From the NCBI RefSeq assembly GCF_013363975.1, contig NZ_JABWGN010000005.1:496001-560000 (forward strand): a stretch of DNA of 64,000 nucleotides, given 5' to 3'. Below, in pieces: positions 39,693-49,450 of this stretch. This DNA is from Nonomuraea montanisoli (GTDB lineage: Bacteria; Actinomycetota; Actinomycetes; Streptosporangiales; Streptosporangiaceae). How positions within the stretch are numbered: the stretch's first letter is position 1; each line of letters starts with the position of its first letter. The position numbers and the translations under genes were made by a program. The notes below the pieces were generated by a model. It saw nothing but the letters and a program-made list of their open reading frames with translations. It was not told where the DNA came from and did no database searches.

Positions 39693-40187
39693 ATGACCAG
39701 GGCCCCGTGGAACACCAAGGAGCTGACCGTCGGGCAGCTCTCCGAGCGCAGCGGCGTCGCCGTGTCGGCGCTGCACTTCTACGAGGCCAAAGGGCTCATC
39801 AGCAGCCGCCGGACGGCGGGCAACCAGCGCCGCTACACCCGTGACACGCTGCGCCGGGTCGCCTTCGTCCGGCTGGCCCAGCGCATCGGCATCCCGCTGA
39901 AGACCATCAGGGAGGCGCTGGAGACGCTCCCCGAGGAGCGCACCCCCACGCGCACCGACTGGGCCCGGCTCTCGGCCGCCTGGCGTGGGGAGCTCGACGA
40001 CCGCATCGAGCAGCTCCAGCGGCTGCGCGACGACCTGACCGACTGCATCGGCTGCGGCTGCCTGTCGCTCGACCGGTGCGCGCTGGCCAACCAGTACGAC
40101 CGGCTGGGCGACGAGGGGCCGGGGGCCAGGCGCATCGACACCCACATCGTCCGGCCCTGCGCCCCCGAAGGCTGCCGCACCGCCTGA
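39693..40187 (+). CDS. soxR: redox-sensitive MerR-family activator SoxR
   Basis: A 164-residue MerR protein. The helix-turn-helix is GQLSERSGVAVSALHFYEAK, then GLISSRRTAGNQRRYTRDTL. The coiled-coil dimer helix is followed by C118-x2-C121-x-C123-x5-C129, the SoxR [2Fe-2S] cluster signature. It senses redox-active compounds. In actinomycetes SoxR usually responds to secreted pigments or antibiotics and controls a few enzymes and exporters. The ATG follows an 18-bp SoxR box. Neighbouring targets are not obvious, as the next gene (USP) is on the other strand. Confidence 0.95.
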   Translation: MTRAPWNTKELTVGQLSERSGVAVSALHFYEAKGLISSRRTAGNQRRYTRDTLRRVAFVRLAQRIGIPLKTIREALETLPEERTPTRTDWARLSAAWRGELDDRIEQLQRLRDDLTDCIGCGCLSLDRCALANQYDRLGDEGPGARRIDTHIVRPCAPEGCRTA

Positions 40188-40235
40188 GCCTGGTCGGCCG
40201 GGGGGTTACCAGGTCTGCGGCTGCGGGATCTTCGG

Positions 40236-40688
40236 CTACGGGGTCTTCGGCTGCGGGGGGACGATCAGCGTCGGGCGGCGCGCGTGGTGCAGCACGTGGT
40301 TGGAGACGCTGCCCAGCAGCACCGACCGTGCCTCCGACAGGCCGCGCGAGCCGGTGACGACCAGCGAGGCGTCCAGCTCGTCGGCCACGTCCACGATCGT
40401 CTTCCAGATCGACTCCCGGTCGGCCACGGCCCGATGGGACACCTCGGCGATCCCGGAGGCCCGCGCCAGGTCGGCCCCCTCCTTGGCGTGCGCCTCGGCC
40501 AGCTCGCGCCACTCGTCCGCGCCGTCCTTGATCACCGCGGCGTCGGCCAGTGGATACCTCCTGAGCTGCACCAAGAGCGGCTCCCAGACGGTCACGACGA
40601 CCACGGGTTCGGCGGCCAGGTGCTTGGCCGCGAACTCGATCGCGGCGCGCGAGTCGGCCGAGCCGTCATAGGCGATGAGGATGGACAT
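40236..40688 (-). CDS. universal stress protein (UspA family)
   Basis: A 150-residue single-domain Usp. It has MSILIAYDGSADSRAAIEFA, and the ATP-binding signature LVVTGSRGLSEARSVLLGSVSNHVLHHA (quoted here only to mark the G-x2-G-x9-G-(S/T) motif, about residues 112-128) and RRPTLIVPPQ at the C terminus. This suggests nucleotide binding. Two 15-bp direct repeats of CT(G/A)CGGG(A/G)TCTTCGG lie at the gene end (40221-40250). The role is in stress survival generally. The tail-to-tail position with soxR may be chance. Confidence 0.9.
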   Translation of the reverse strand: MSILIAYDGSADSRAAIEFAAKHLAAEPVVVVTVWEPLLVQLRRYPLADAAVIKDGADEWRELAEAHAKEGADLARASGIAEVSHRAVADRESIWKTIVDVADELDASLVVTGSRGLSEARSVLLGSVSNHVLHHARRPTLIVPPQPKTP

Positions 40689-40829
40689 GGCCTGCTCCCT
40701 TCACTGCTCTCGTCAGGTGCAGCACCGGGATGATCGGCCGGGATTCCGGAGCGGCCTGTCTGGTGCGTCACACCGACCATCCAGGTGGCGACGTGCGCGC
40801 GGCCTGCTTCCGGCCTGCCGCTCCCTGGC

Positions 40830-43239
40830 TCAGGACAGGTCGAGGCCGGCGAGCTGGGCCCGGCTGACCACGTTGAGCTTGGGGAAGGCCCGGTAGAGGT
40901 GGTAGCTGACCGTCTTCGGGCTGAGGAAGAGCTGCGCCCCGATCTCCCGGTTCGTCAGCCCGGCCGCCGCCAGCCGTACGATCTGCAGCTCCTGGGGCGA
41001 CAGCGCCGAGACCGTCTCGTCGCCCCCGGTCGGAGCGCTGGTGTCGCCCGCCGCCCGCAGCTCCGTGCGCGCGCGCTCGGCCCACGGCCGGGCCCCCAGC
41101 CGCTCGAACGTCTCCAGCGCCGCGCGCAGGTGCGGCCGGGCGCTGCCCTTGTGCCGCTCCCTGCGCAGCCGCTCGCCGAAGGCGAGCCGGGTCCGCGCGG
41201 CCTCCCAGGGCCGTCCGCTGTCGGCGTGCAGCCGTACGGCGGCGCGGAAGTGCTCGTGGGCGGCGTCCCAGTCGGGTTCGAGCAGGGCCCGGCACCGGTG
41301 GAGAACCGCCCCGGCCCAGTCGAGGCCGGCGGCGAGGGACCACTCCTCGAAGCGCCGCAGCGGCTCGCCGGCCGGAGCTCCCAGCCGTACGGCCGCCTCG
41401 ATCTGGTCGGGCGCGAAGTACACCGCCTGGATCTGGTGGCGCACCGGCCCGTCCACGGCGGCGTCGAGGCGGTCCAGCGCCTCGGCGAACCGGCCGTGCC
41501 CGAGGTCCAGCAGGGCCAGCGCCCATTCGGCCCAGGCAGGGCCGTTGACGATCCGGTTGGCGTCGAACCGGTCGAGGCAGCGGGCCGCCAGCCGGGAGCA
41601 CTCGGCCGCGTCGCCGCGCGCGGCGGCGATCCAGGCGAGCATGCCTTCGAGGTAACCGGCCCGGTTCGGCTGGCCGGTGTCGGCGGCCAGCCGCAGCCCC
41701 TCGGCGGCGCCGGCCACGGCGTCATTGAACCGGCCCAGGTAGAGGTCCGAGGCCGTGAGCGTCAGCAGAGCCAGCGGGATCCTGCCGATCTCGCCGCGCG
41801 CCCGGCACTCCGCCGCGACGGCGGCCGAGATGTCGCGCCCGGCCTGGAAGTCGCCGACCAGCCCGGCGACGAAGGCGGCGTTGATCCGTAGCGCGTGCGC
41901 GCCCTCCCGGATCCGGCCGCCGTCGGCGACCAGGCCGCGCATGGTGGCCAGGGCTCCGGCCGGGCCCTCGGCCAGGAGCTCGGCCGCGCCCGTGACCGCG
42001 TCCACGGCGGGGCCGAGCCCGTCGCCGGGCCGCAGCCCGAGCGTGTGGAGCCGGTCGGACGCCTCCGCGACCCGGCCGGGGTCGCTGAGCTGCCAGGCGT
42101 TGCGGGCGGCGTCGATGAGCATCGCCCCGGCCATGACCCGGTCCACCTCGGCCACCGCCTCCGCGCCCGACACGAGCAGGTCGTGGGCGAGGTGGGGCGC
42201 ACCCTCGTCGAAGGCGAGACGGGCGCGCAGCTCCGAGAGCCGCGCGAGCGAGCGGGGGTCCGTCTCCAGCCGGCCGGCGCGTTCGGCCAGGTCCTTGGCC
42301 CGTACCGGCTGGCCGGCGTCGGCCGCCGCCACCGCGGCGGAGGTCAGGCGGCGCGCCCGCACGGCCGTCTCCTCCGTCAGCTCGGCGGCGCGCTCCAGGG
42401 CGGCGGACGCCCCCGCGTCGCCGCCGCGCTCCCTGGCCCGCTCCGCGGCCTGCTCCAGCGCCGCCGCGGCCGTCTCGTCCGGGCCCGTCGCCGCCGCGGC
42501 CAGGTGCCACGCCCGCCGGTCCGGCCGCCCGTCCAGCAGCCGCGCCAGCACGCGGTGCATCGCCAGCCGCTCGGCGAACGTGCCGTGCCGGAACGCCGCG
42601 GCCCGCATCAGCGGGTGCGCGAACGTCACCCGTGCCCCCTCGACCCGGATCAGCCCGGACCGCTCCGCCGCGCCCAGAGCCATGGGGGCGACGCCGAGCT
42701 CCTCGGTCGCACGCATGATCACGGGCAGTTCGCCGCCGTCCTCGACCGCGGTGAGCATCAGCACGGTACGCACCGCCTCCGGCAGTGCGGCGATGCGCGC
42801 GGCGTACGCCTCCTGGATGCGGCGCGGCAGTGGCAGCGGACCCTGGACCGGCGTGCTCTCGGGCAGTTCGAGCAGCGCGAGCGGGTTGCCGCCGCTCTCC
42901 TCGATGACCCGCTCGCGCAATGCTCCGTCGAGGCCGGGCGCGCGTTCCGCGAGCAGCCGCGCGGCGCTCTCCCGATCGAGCCCGGCCAGCGCGTGCTCCG
43001 GCAGGCCCGCGGCGTCGAAGCCGTCCCGGGCGCCGAACAGCAGCACGACCCCCTCGGCGTGCAGGCGGTGGGCCGCGAACCGCAGCGCCCCCGCCGACGC
43101 CCGGTCCAGCCAGTGCGCGTCGTCCACCAGGCACAGCAGGGGCCGTTCCTCGGCCAGGTCCGACAGCAGCGACAGGACCGCCAGGCCCACGAGGAGCTCG
43201 TCGTCCCGGCTCGCCGGCCCGATGCCGAGCGCGCCCCTG
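40830..43239 (-). pseudogene. LuxR-family ATP-dependent regulator, 5'-truncated
   Basis: About 800 residues remain of a large (STAND/LAL-type) LuxR regulator. The C-terminal helix-turn-helix is ALSPQELQIVRLAAAGLTNR, then EIGAQLFLSPKTVSYHLYRAF. The ATPase part still has Walker B LCLVDDAHWLD, ESGGNPLALLELP and a long helical repeat region. The N-terminal lead with Walker A (G-x-x-G-x-G-K-T/S) is missing. Homology stops upstream of RRGALGIGPASRDDELLVGL, and the frame then runs antisense into the FtsX gene. It is almost certainly non-functional as an ATPase, unless expressed from an internal start. Confidence 0.85.
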
Positions 43240-44868
43240 CGCACCATCGGCGCGACCACCCAGCAGGTCAGGCGCATGGTGTACGGCGAGGCCCTGCTGG
43301 TCGCCGTCACCGCCTCCGCCACCGGCGCGCTGCTCGGCCCCCTCGGCGCCCGCCCGATCCAGGACTGGCTGGTCAGCCTGGGGATGGCGCCCGGCTGGCT
43401 GGTGCCCAGCACCTCCTCGGCGCCGTCGTGGATCGCCTTCGGGACCGGGGTGGTCGTCGCGGTGCTCGGCGTGGTCATGTCGGCCCGGCGGGCCGGCCGG
43501 GTGCCGCCCGCCGAGGCGCTGCGCGAGTCCGGTGCGGAGCGGGGCGTCATGACGCCCGGCCGCTGGGTCGCCGGTCTCGCCGTCCTGGCCACCGCCCTGG
43601 TCAGCATGACGATGACGGCCGTGGGCAACCCGTCGTCCGCCACCGGCAACAAGTCGTACATGCCGGTCCTGATGCTGCTCATCGCCGCGGTCGGCCTGCT
43701 CGCGCCCGTCGTGGTACGGCCGGTCACCAGGCTGCTCACCTGGCCCGTCGAGCGGCTGCGGGGCGCCGGCGGCACCGTCGTCGCGGCCGGAGCGGTGGCC
43801 TCCGCCCGGCAGACCGCCGCGACCGCCGCGCCCGTCCTCGTCACGGTCGGCCTGGCCGCCTCGCTGCTCGGCGCCGCCGCCATGAGCGACGCCGCCAGGA
43901 CCGCGATGGAGGCCGGGCCGATCCGCGCCGACTACGTGGTGCTGCCCACCGGCCCGGCCGGGCTCGACCGGCAGCTCGTACGACGGCTGCGTGACGTCCC
44001 CGGCGCGGACGTCACCACCGTGACACCGACCAGCGTCTACACCCTCGAAGGCAGGACCGCGCTGATCCGGCGGCCGGCCGAGGCCGTCGACCCGGGCGCC
44101 CTGCGCCGGACCGTGGACGTGCCGGTCGTCGCCGGGTCGCTGGCCGGGCTCCGCGACGACACGATCGCGGTGTCCGAGACGTGGGACCTGGGCGTCGGCC
44201 GGAGCGTCACCATGTGGCGCGCCGACGGCAGCGAGGCGACCTTCACGGTCACCGCCGTGCTCGGCTCCCGCTCCGCCGCCGACTCCTACGTCACCCCGGC
44301 CCACGCCTTCTCCGCCCTGCCGTACCGGGCGTACGTGAAGCTGCGACCGGGCGCGGCGGCGGACCAGGTCGGGGCGGCGCTCCAGCGGGCCACGCGGGGC
44401 CACGACGCCCGCGCCCTCACCAAGGCCGCGTGGGAGCGGCAGCTCGGCACGGGCCGCGCCTCGGCCAGCCGGCTGGGCCTGCTGGTGGTGCTCGGCATCA
44501 TGCTGGCCTACACGGCGATCGCCCTGGTCAACACGCTGTTGATGGCCGCCTCGGACCGCGCGGCGGAGCGTGGGGCGCTGCGCCTGCTGGGGGCGACCCG
44601 GGGGCAGGTCCTGAGGTACGTGATGGGCGAGGCGCTGCTGGTGGTGGCGGTCGGCACGGTCCTCGCCGCGCTGGCCACGGCGCTCAGCCTGCTCGGGCTG
44701 TGGACGGCGCTGGTCCAGCTCACGGGACTGATCCCGGCGACGCTGCCGTGGGCGACGATGCCGTGGGGGACGATCGCCGCGGTGACGGGCGGGTGCGCGG
44801 TGCTGGCGGTGCCGGCGGCGGTGATCCCGGCGCTGGCGTCGAAGGACGTCAGACCCTCGGCGGCCTGA
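43237..44868 (+). pseudogene. MacB/FtsX-type ABC permease, 5'-truncated
   Basis: About 540 residues remain of an FtsX-family double permease. The first credible residues, LRTIGATTQQVRRMVYGEAL, are internal FtsX sequence (the R-x-I-G-A-T-x-x-Q-V-x-x-M motif after the first helices). Then come helices, a MacB_PCD-like domain and a second FtsX block LRLLGATRGQVLRYVMGEAL. The N-terminal third and any promoter are absent. Its first base meets the end of the LuxR remnant. ATG 43276 could start a partial protein, but the ABC ATPase partner is also missing. Confidence 0.85.
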
Positions 44869-44897
44869 CGCAGCAGGTCCGGGAACCCGGACCAGTC

Positions 44898-46253
44898 CTA
44901 ATGTTGAGCCATGTCGACGAACCGGGAGTAATGCCCCTGGAAGGCGACCGTCACGGTGGCGGTCGGTCCGTTACGGTGCTTGGCGACTATGAGGTCCGCC
45001 TCACCCGCCCGGGGCGACTCCCGCTCGTAGGCGTCCTCCCGGTGCAGCAGGATGACCATGTCGGCGTCCTGCTCGATCGATCCGGACTCGCGAAGGTCGC
45101 TCACCGCCGGGCGCTTGTCGGTGCGCTGCTCGGGGCCTCGGTTGAGCTGGGAGATCGCGATGACCGGGACCTCCAGCTCCTTGGCCAGCAGCTTGATGGC
45201 ACGGGAGATCTCCGAGACCTCGTTCTGGCGGCTCTCGGTCTTCTTGGGCGAGCTCATCAGCTGGAGGTAGTCGATGACCACGAACCGCAGGTCGTTGCGC
45301 TGCTTGAGGCGGCGGCACTTGGCCCGGATCTCCATCATGGACATGTTGGGCGAGTCGTCGATGAACAGCGGCGCCTCGGCCACCTCGCTCATGCGGCGGG
45401 CCAGGCGGGTCCAGTCGTCGTCGCTCATCATGCCGGAGCGCATCGCGTGCAGCGCCACCCGCGCCTCCGCCGAGAGCAGACGCATGGTGATCTCGTTGCG
45501 CGACATCTCCAGGGAGAAGATGACGGTGGTCATGCCGTGCTTGATCGCGGCAGACCGGGCGAAGTCCAGGCCGAGGGTGCTCTTGCCGATGGCCGGACGG
45601 GCGGCGACGACGATCATCTGGCCCGGGTGGAGGCCGTTGGTGAGCTGGTCGAGGTCCTGGAAGCCCGTGGGGACGCCGACCATCTGGCCGCCCCGGCTGC
45701 CGATGGCCTCCAGCTCGTCCAGGGCGCCCGGCATGATGTCGGCCAGCGGGGCGTAGTCCTCGGAGGTGCGGCGCTCCGTCACCTTGTAGATCTCGGCCTG
45801 GGCGCGGTCGACGAGGTCGTCGACCTCCTCGTTGTTGCCGCCGTAGCCGAAGGAGACGATGCGGGTGCCGGCCTCGATGAGACGGCGCAGGATGGCCTGC
45901 TCGCGGACGATCTTGGCGTAGTAGCCGGCGTTGGCCGCGGTGGGGACGACCGCCGTCAGCGTGTGGAGGTAGGCGGCGCCGCCGACCCTGGCCATCTCGC
46001 CGCGCTTCTGCAGCTCGTCGAAGACGGTGACCGCGTCGGCGGGCTCGCCCCGGCCGTACAGGTCGGTGATGACGTCGTAGATCATCTGGTGGGCGGGCCG
46101 GTAGAAGTCGTCGGAGCGGATGATCTCGACGACGTCGGCGATCGCGTCCTTGGACAGCAGCATGCCGCCGAGGACGGACTGCTCGGCCTCGATGTTGTTG
46201 GGCGGGGTGCGCTCGAAGCCCGGACCTGCGCCGGTTTCCTCGTCGATGCTCAC
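44898..46253 (-). CDS. dnaB: replicative DNA helicase
   Basis: A 451-residue DnaB. The N-terminal domain (PPNNIEAEQSVLGGMLL) leads to the RecA-like motor with Walker A ARPAIGKST (218-226), FSLEMSRNEITMRLL, Walker B VVIDYLQLMSS, and the arginine finger region SDLRESGSIEQDADMVILLH. No intein is present. GTG 46253 start after GAGGGGGCGCC. In actinomycetes dnaB normally follows rplI; here the two are 6 kb apart. Six DnaA-box-like 9-mers occupy its upstream region. Confidence 0.97.
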   Translation of the reverse strand: MSIDEETGAGPGFERTPPNNIEAEQSVLGGMLLSKDAIADVVEIIRSDDFYRPAHQMIYDVITDLYGRGEPADAVTVFDELQKRGEMARVGGAAYLHTLTAVVPTAANAGYYAKIVREQAILRRLIEAGTRIVSFGYGGNNEEVDDLVDRAQAEIYKVTERRTSEDYAPLADIMPGALDELEAIGSRGGQMVGVPTGFQDLDQLTNGLHPGQMIVVAARPAIGKSTLGLDFARSAAIKHGMTTVIFSLEMSRNEITMRLLSAEARVALHAMRSGMMSDDDWTRLARRMSEVAEAPLFIDDSPNMSMMEIRAKCRRLKQRNDLRFVVIDYLQLMSSPKKTESRQNEVSEISRAIKLLAKELEVPVIAISQLNRGPEQRTDKRPAVSDLRESGSIEQDADMVILLHREDAYERESPRAGEADLIVAKHRNGPTATVTVAFQGHYSRFVDMAQH

Positions 46254-46351
46254 GGCGCCCCCTCAACAGCCTCACCTAGGTCGCACCACCCCCACTTGTA
46301 GCCGACCGGTCTGACAGTTTGGCCGCTTCCCGGGCGGGGAGCAACGCGGGC

Positions 46352-46502
46352 TGTGGACAGCCTGTGGATAACCCTGGGGGAAAGCTGTGTATGACTACGC
46401 CGAACATGTGAAAGCTCTGTGGACGAGCCTGGGGATAACTTGTTCACATCTCCACGACCATGCCACTGACCAGCGGAAACGTTGTCCACCGGCTGTGGAG
46501 AA
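46352..46502. promoter_or_regulatory. cluster of DnaA-box-like 9-mers before dnaB
   Basis: One perfect box TGTGGATAA (46363-46371) and five single-mismatch ones: TGTGGACAG (46352-46360), TGTGGACGA (46418-46426), TGGGGATAA (46430-46438), TTGTCCACC (46482-46490) and TGTGGAGAA (46494-46502). They lie in the 293-bp dnaB/MATE divergent gap. Confidence 0.65.
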
Positions 46503-46509
46503 AAGAAAG

Positions 46510-46540
46510 TTGGCCCGACATGCCGGGTAAGGCCCATAAT
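46510..46540 (+). promoter_or_regulatory. promoter of the MATE gene (leaderless)
   Basis: TTGGCC (46510-46515) and CATAAT (46535-46540), 19 bp apart. The ATG at 46547 lies 7 bp after the -10 box, with no Shine-Dalgarno sequence, so the mRNA would start at or next to the start codon. Confidence 0.5.
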
Positions 46541-46546
46541 AGGCAA

Positions 46547-47848
46547 ATGCCCATTACACGCCAGGACAGGGAGATCCTCCGCCTTGCCGTACCGGCGTTC
46601 GGCGCGCTGGTGGCCGAGCCCCTGTTCCTGCTGGCCGACTACGCGATCGTGGGCCACGGCCTCGGAACCGTCGCCGTGGGCGCGCTCGGCGTCGCCGGCA
46701 CCGTCCTGACGACGATGGTGAACCTGTGCGTCTTCCTCGCGTACGGCACCACGGCGTCGGTGGCGCGGCGCACCGGGGCGGGCGACCACGCGCGGGCCAT
46801 GCGCGACGGCGTGGACGGCATCTGGCTGGCGCTGGCCATCGGCCTCGCCCTCATCGCGCTCGGCTGGCCACTGGCGCCGGGCGTGGTGGACCTGTTCGGC
46901 GCGAGCCCGGAGCAGGCCGGCGAGGCCGTCACGTACCTGCGGGTCAGCCTGATCGGGGCCCCCGGCATGCTGGTCGTGCTGGCCGGCACCGGCGTGCTGC
47001 GCGGGCTCCAGGACACGGTGACCCCGCTCGTCGTCGCCGTGGGCTCGTTCGCGCTCAACGCGGCGCTGAACGCGTGGTTCGTGCTCGTGCTGGGCTGGGG
47101 CATCGCCGGCTCCGCCTGGGGCACGGTGCTGGCACAGACGCTCGGCGCCGTCGTGTACGTGGCCGTGGTCGTCCGGGGCGCCCGGCGGCTCGGCACGCCG
47201 CTGGCCCCCGACGTGGCGGGCGTGCGGCGGGCGGGCACGGCCGGGTTCGCGCTGCTCGTCCGTACGGTCTGCCTGCGGATCGTGCTCCTCGTGGCCATGG
47301 TGATCGCCACGAGGATGGGCGAGGCGCAGCTCGCCGCGTACGCCATCGCCACCCAGGTGTGGACGCTGCTGGCCTTCGCGCTCGACGCGATCGCCATCGC
47401 CGGTCAGGCGATCACCGGCCGCACCCTCGGGGCCGGCGACACGGTCGCGACCAAGGAGGCGACCGGGCGCATGGTGCGCTGGGGCGTGTGGTCGGGGGTG
47501 CTGCTCGGCGTGCTGGTGGTCGTGGGGCGGCCGCTGCTGCCCGGCCTGTTCGACGCCGATCCGCAGGTCACCGAGCAGCTCCTGGCCGTGCTGTGGCCCG
47601 TGGCGCTCTTCCAGCCCATCTGCGGCGTGGTGTTCGTGCTCGACGGGGTGCTGATCGGGGCGGGCGACCAGCGCTACCTCGCCTGGGCGGGGGTCTGGAC
47701 GACGCTCGCGTATCTGCCGGCGGCCCTCATCGCGGCAGATTTCGGCATCGTTGCTCTTTGGTGCGCGCTCGGGGTGTGGATGGTGGCACGTTTGATCACG
47801 CTCGGCCGCCGGGCCGTGGGCGCTGCCTGGCTGGTGACCGGGGCGTAA
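46547..47848 (+). CDS. MATE-family multidrug/Na+ efflux protein (DinF-like)
   Basis: A 433-residue, 12-helix transporter. Motifs include PAFGALVAEPLFLLADYAIVG (helix 1), GLGTVAVGALGVAG and a long series of helices to LALFQPICGVVFVLDGVLIGAGDQRYL (only partly quoted). The start pattern and length match DinF/NorM-like proteins, which use H+ or Na+ gradients to expel drugs. It diverges from dnaB, from which it is separated by the DnaA-box cluster. The promoter looks leaderless. Confidence 0.93.
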   Translation: MPITRQDREILRLAVPAFGALVAEPLFLLADYAIVGHGLGTVAVGALGVAGTVLTTMVNLCVFLAYGTTASVARRTGAGDHARAMRDGVDGIWLALAIGLALIALGWPLAPGVVDLFGASPEQAGEAVTYLRVSLIGAPGMLVVLAGTGVLRGLQDTVTPLVVAVGSFALNAALNAWFVLVLGWGIAGSAWGTVLAQTLGAVVYVAVVVRGARRLGTPLAPDVAGVRRAGTAGFALLVRTVCLRIVLLVAMVIATRMGEAQLAAYAIATQVWTLLAFALDAIAIAGQAITGRTLGAGDTVATKEATGRMVRWGVWSGVLLGVLVVVGRPLLPGLFDADPQVTEQLLAVLWPVALFQPICGVVFVLDGVLIGAGDQRYLAWAGVWTTLAYLPAALIAADFGIVALWCALGVWMVARLITLGRRAVGAAWLVTGA

Positions 47849-47916
47849 TCGTCCTGTGCTTGCTGTGGCACAGGTGATCGGGGCACTGTGGGCGAGTCCC
47901 ACGAGCGGGGTGTGCC

Positions 47917-49392
47917 TTGTCCACGATTCTCCGACGCCTGCCGCCGTCCGAGGCGACCGGTCTGCGCACGAGCGCCCGGCACAGCCTTGCCGAGCTCTAC
48001 CGTCCGGCCGATCTGGTCGTGCTCGGGCTCGGGGTGATGATCGGCGCGGGCATCTTCAGCATCGCCGGGCGGCAGGCCGCGACCATGGCGGGACCGGGGG
48101 TGATCCTGTCCTTCATGATCGCGGGCATCGCCTGCCTGCTCGCCTGCCTGTGCTACGCCGAGCTGGCGTCCACGATCCCGGCCTCGGGCAGCGCGTACAC
48201 CTTCACCTACGTGATCTTCGGCGAGGTTTGGGCGTGGATCATCGGCTGGGCGCTGATCCTGGAGCTGCAGCTCGCGGCCGCCGTGGTGGCCAAGGCGTGG
48301 GCGGAGCTGACGGTGCGCGCCTTCGCCGACTTCGGGATCGCCCTGCCCCGGCACGACCTGGTCGGCGGCGCGCTCACGGCGTTCATCCTGGTCGTGCTGA
48401 CGGGCGTCGTCGCGGTCAACACGAGGATCGGCCTGCGGGCGCTGTGGATCATGGTGGCGGCCAAGCTGCTGGCGATCGGCGCCGTCATCGTGGTGGGCGC
48501 CCTGCACGTCGACGCGAGCAACTTCGGCGACCTGTACGCCCCGCCCAAGCCGCTGGACGTGCCGCCCTCGACCGTGCTGGACGTCGTCATCGGCCAGAGC
48601 CACGCCTTCGGCTGGGCCGGCATCTTCGCGGCGGCGCCCGCGATCGCGTTCGCCTACATCGGCTTCGACATCGTCGCGACCGCCGCCGAGGAGACCGCCA
48701 ACGCGCCCCGCGCCGTGCCGAAGGGCATGATCCGCAGCCTCGTCGTGGCCACCGTCATCTACCTCGCCGTGGCCGTGGTCATGGTCGGCATGATCCCGTA
48801 CCGGCGCATCTCGACCGACGCGCCGCTGTCCAGCGCGTTCCGCGGCGTCGGCGTGGACTGGATGGTGCACGTCATCGACATCGGCGCGGTGCTCGGCCTG
48901 ACCACCGTGATCCTGGTGCTGATCGTGGGGCAGACGCGGGTGCTGTTCTCGATGGCCCGCGACGGCCTCATCCCGCGCGGCCTGTCGGCGATCAGCCGGA
49001 GGTACCACACGCCGTCGCGGATGACGCTGGTCATCGGCGTCGTGGCCGTCCTGCTGGCCACGTTCGCGCCCGTGTTCACGTTGCAGCAGCTCGTCGTGAT
49101 GGGCGCGCTGTTCGCGTTCCTGTTCGTGTCGGCGGGCGTGATCGTGATGCGCCGCCGGATGCCGGACCTGGAGCGGGGGTTCCGGGTGCCGCTGTCGCCG
49201 CTGGTGCCGGTCCTGTCGCTGGTGGCGACGCTCTGGCTGATGGTCAACCTGCAGGTGCCGACGTGGGCCTGGTTCGGGCTGTGGATGGTGTTCGGGATGC
49301 TGGTCTACCTCGTGTACGGCCGGCGGCACAGCCTGCTCGCGCCGCCCCGGGACGAGCCGCCGGCCGCCGCCCGGGGCCGCCACCGCCGCTGA
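47917..49392 (+). CDS. APC-family cationic amino-acid permease (CAT type)
   Basis: A 491-residue, 12-helix transporter. The N-terminal helix has VVLGLGVMIGAGIFSIAGRQ, followed by GPGVILSFMIAGIACLLACLCYAELASTIP (partly quoted), SAYTFTYVIFGEVWAWIIGW, FIGFDIVATAAEET-type signature (AYIGFDIVATAAEETANAPR) and FSMARDGLIPRGL. This is the eukaryote-like CAT subgroup common in actinomycetes. TTG 47917 is used; no better start was seen. The substrate is probably Arg/Lys or a broad range of amino acids. Confidence 0.92.
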   Translation: MSTILRRLPPSEATGLRTSARHSLAELYRPADLVVLGLGVMIGAGIFSIAGRQAATMAGPGVILSFMIAGIACLLACLCYAELASTIPASGSAYTFTYVIFGEVWAWIIGWALILELQLAAAVVAKAWAELTVRAFADFGIALPRHDLVGGALTAFILVVLTGVVAVNTRIGLRALWIMVAAKLLAIGAVIVVGALHVDASNFGDLYAPPKPLDVPPSTVLDVVIGQSHAFGWAGIFAAAPAIAFAYIGFDIVATAAEETANAPRAVPKGMIRSLVVATVIYLAVAVVMVGMIPYRRISTDAPLSSAFRGVGVDWMVHVIDIGAVLGLTTVILVLIVGQTRVLFSMARDGLIPRGLSAISRRYHTPSRMTLVIGVVAVLLATFAPVFTLQQLVVMGALFAFLFVSAGVIVMRRRMPDLERGFRVPLSPLVPVLSLVATLWLMVNLQVPTWAWFGLWMVFGMLVYLVYGRRHSLLAPPRDEPPAAARGRHRR

Positions 49393-49450
49393 GCCGCCTT
49401 CGGGCCGCCGCCCTCCCCACCTCCGTGCCGTTGACCCCCGCCTCGGCGTC

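Noticed and set aside
41755..43236. Upstream extension of the FtsX frame
   Set aside because: It is antisense to the LuxR remnant; FtsX similarity begins only at about 43237.
43883..44403. Further minus-strand frame (893 residues) across LuxR and FtsX
   Set aside because: It is in a different frame from LuxR and consists of Arg/Gly/Ala-rich sequence; no domains.
46352..46502. Chromosomal origin oriC
   Set aside because: DnaA-like boxes are present, but dnaA, dnaN (primary), recF or rpmH are not adjacent. I therefore call it only a box cluster.
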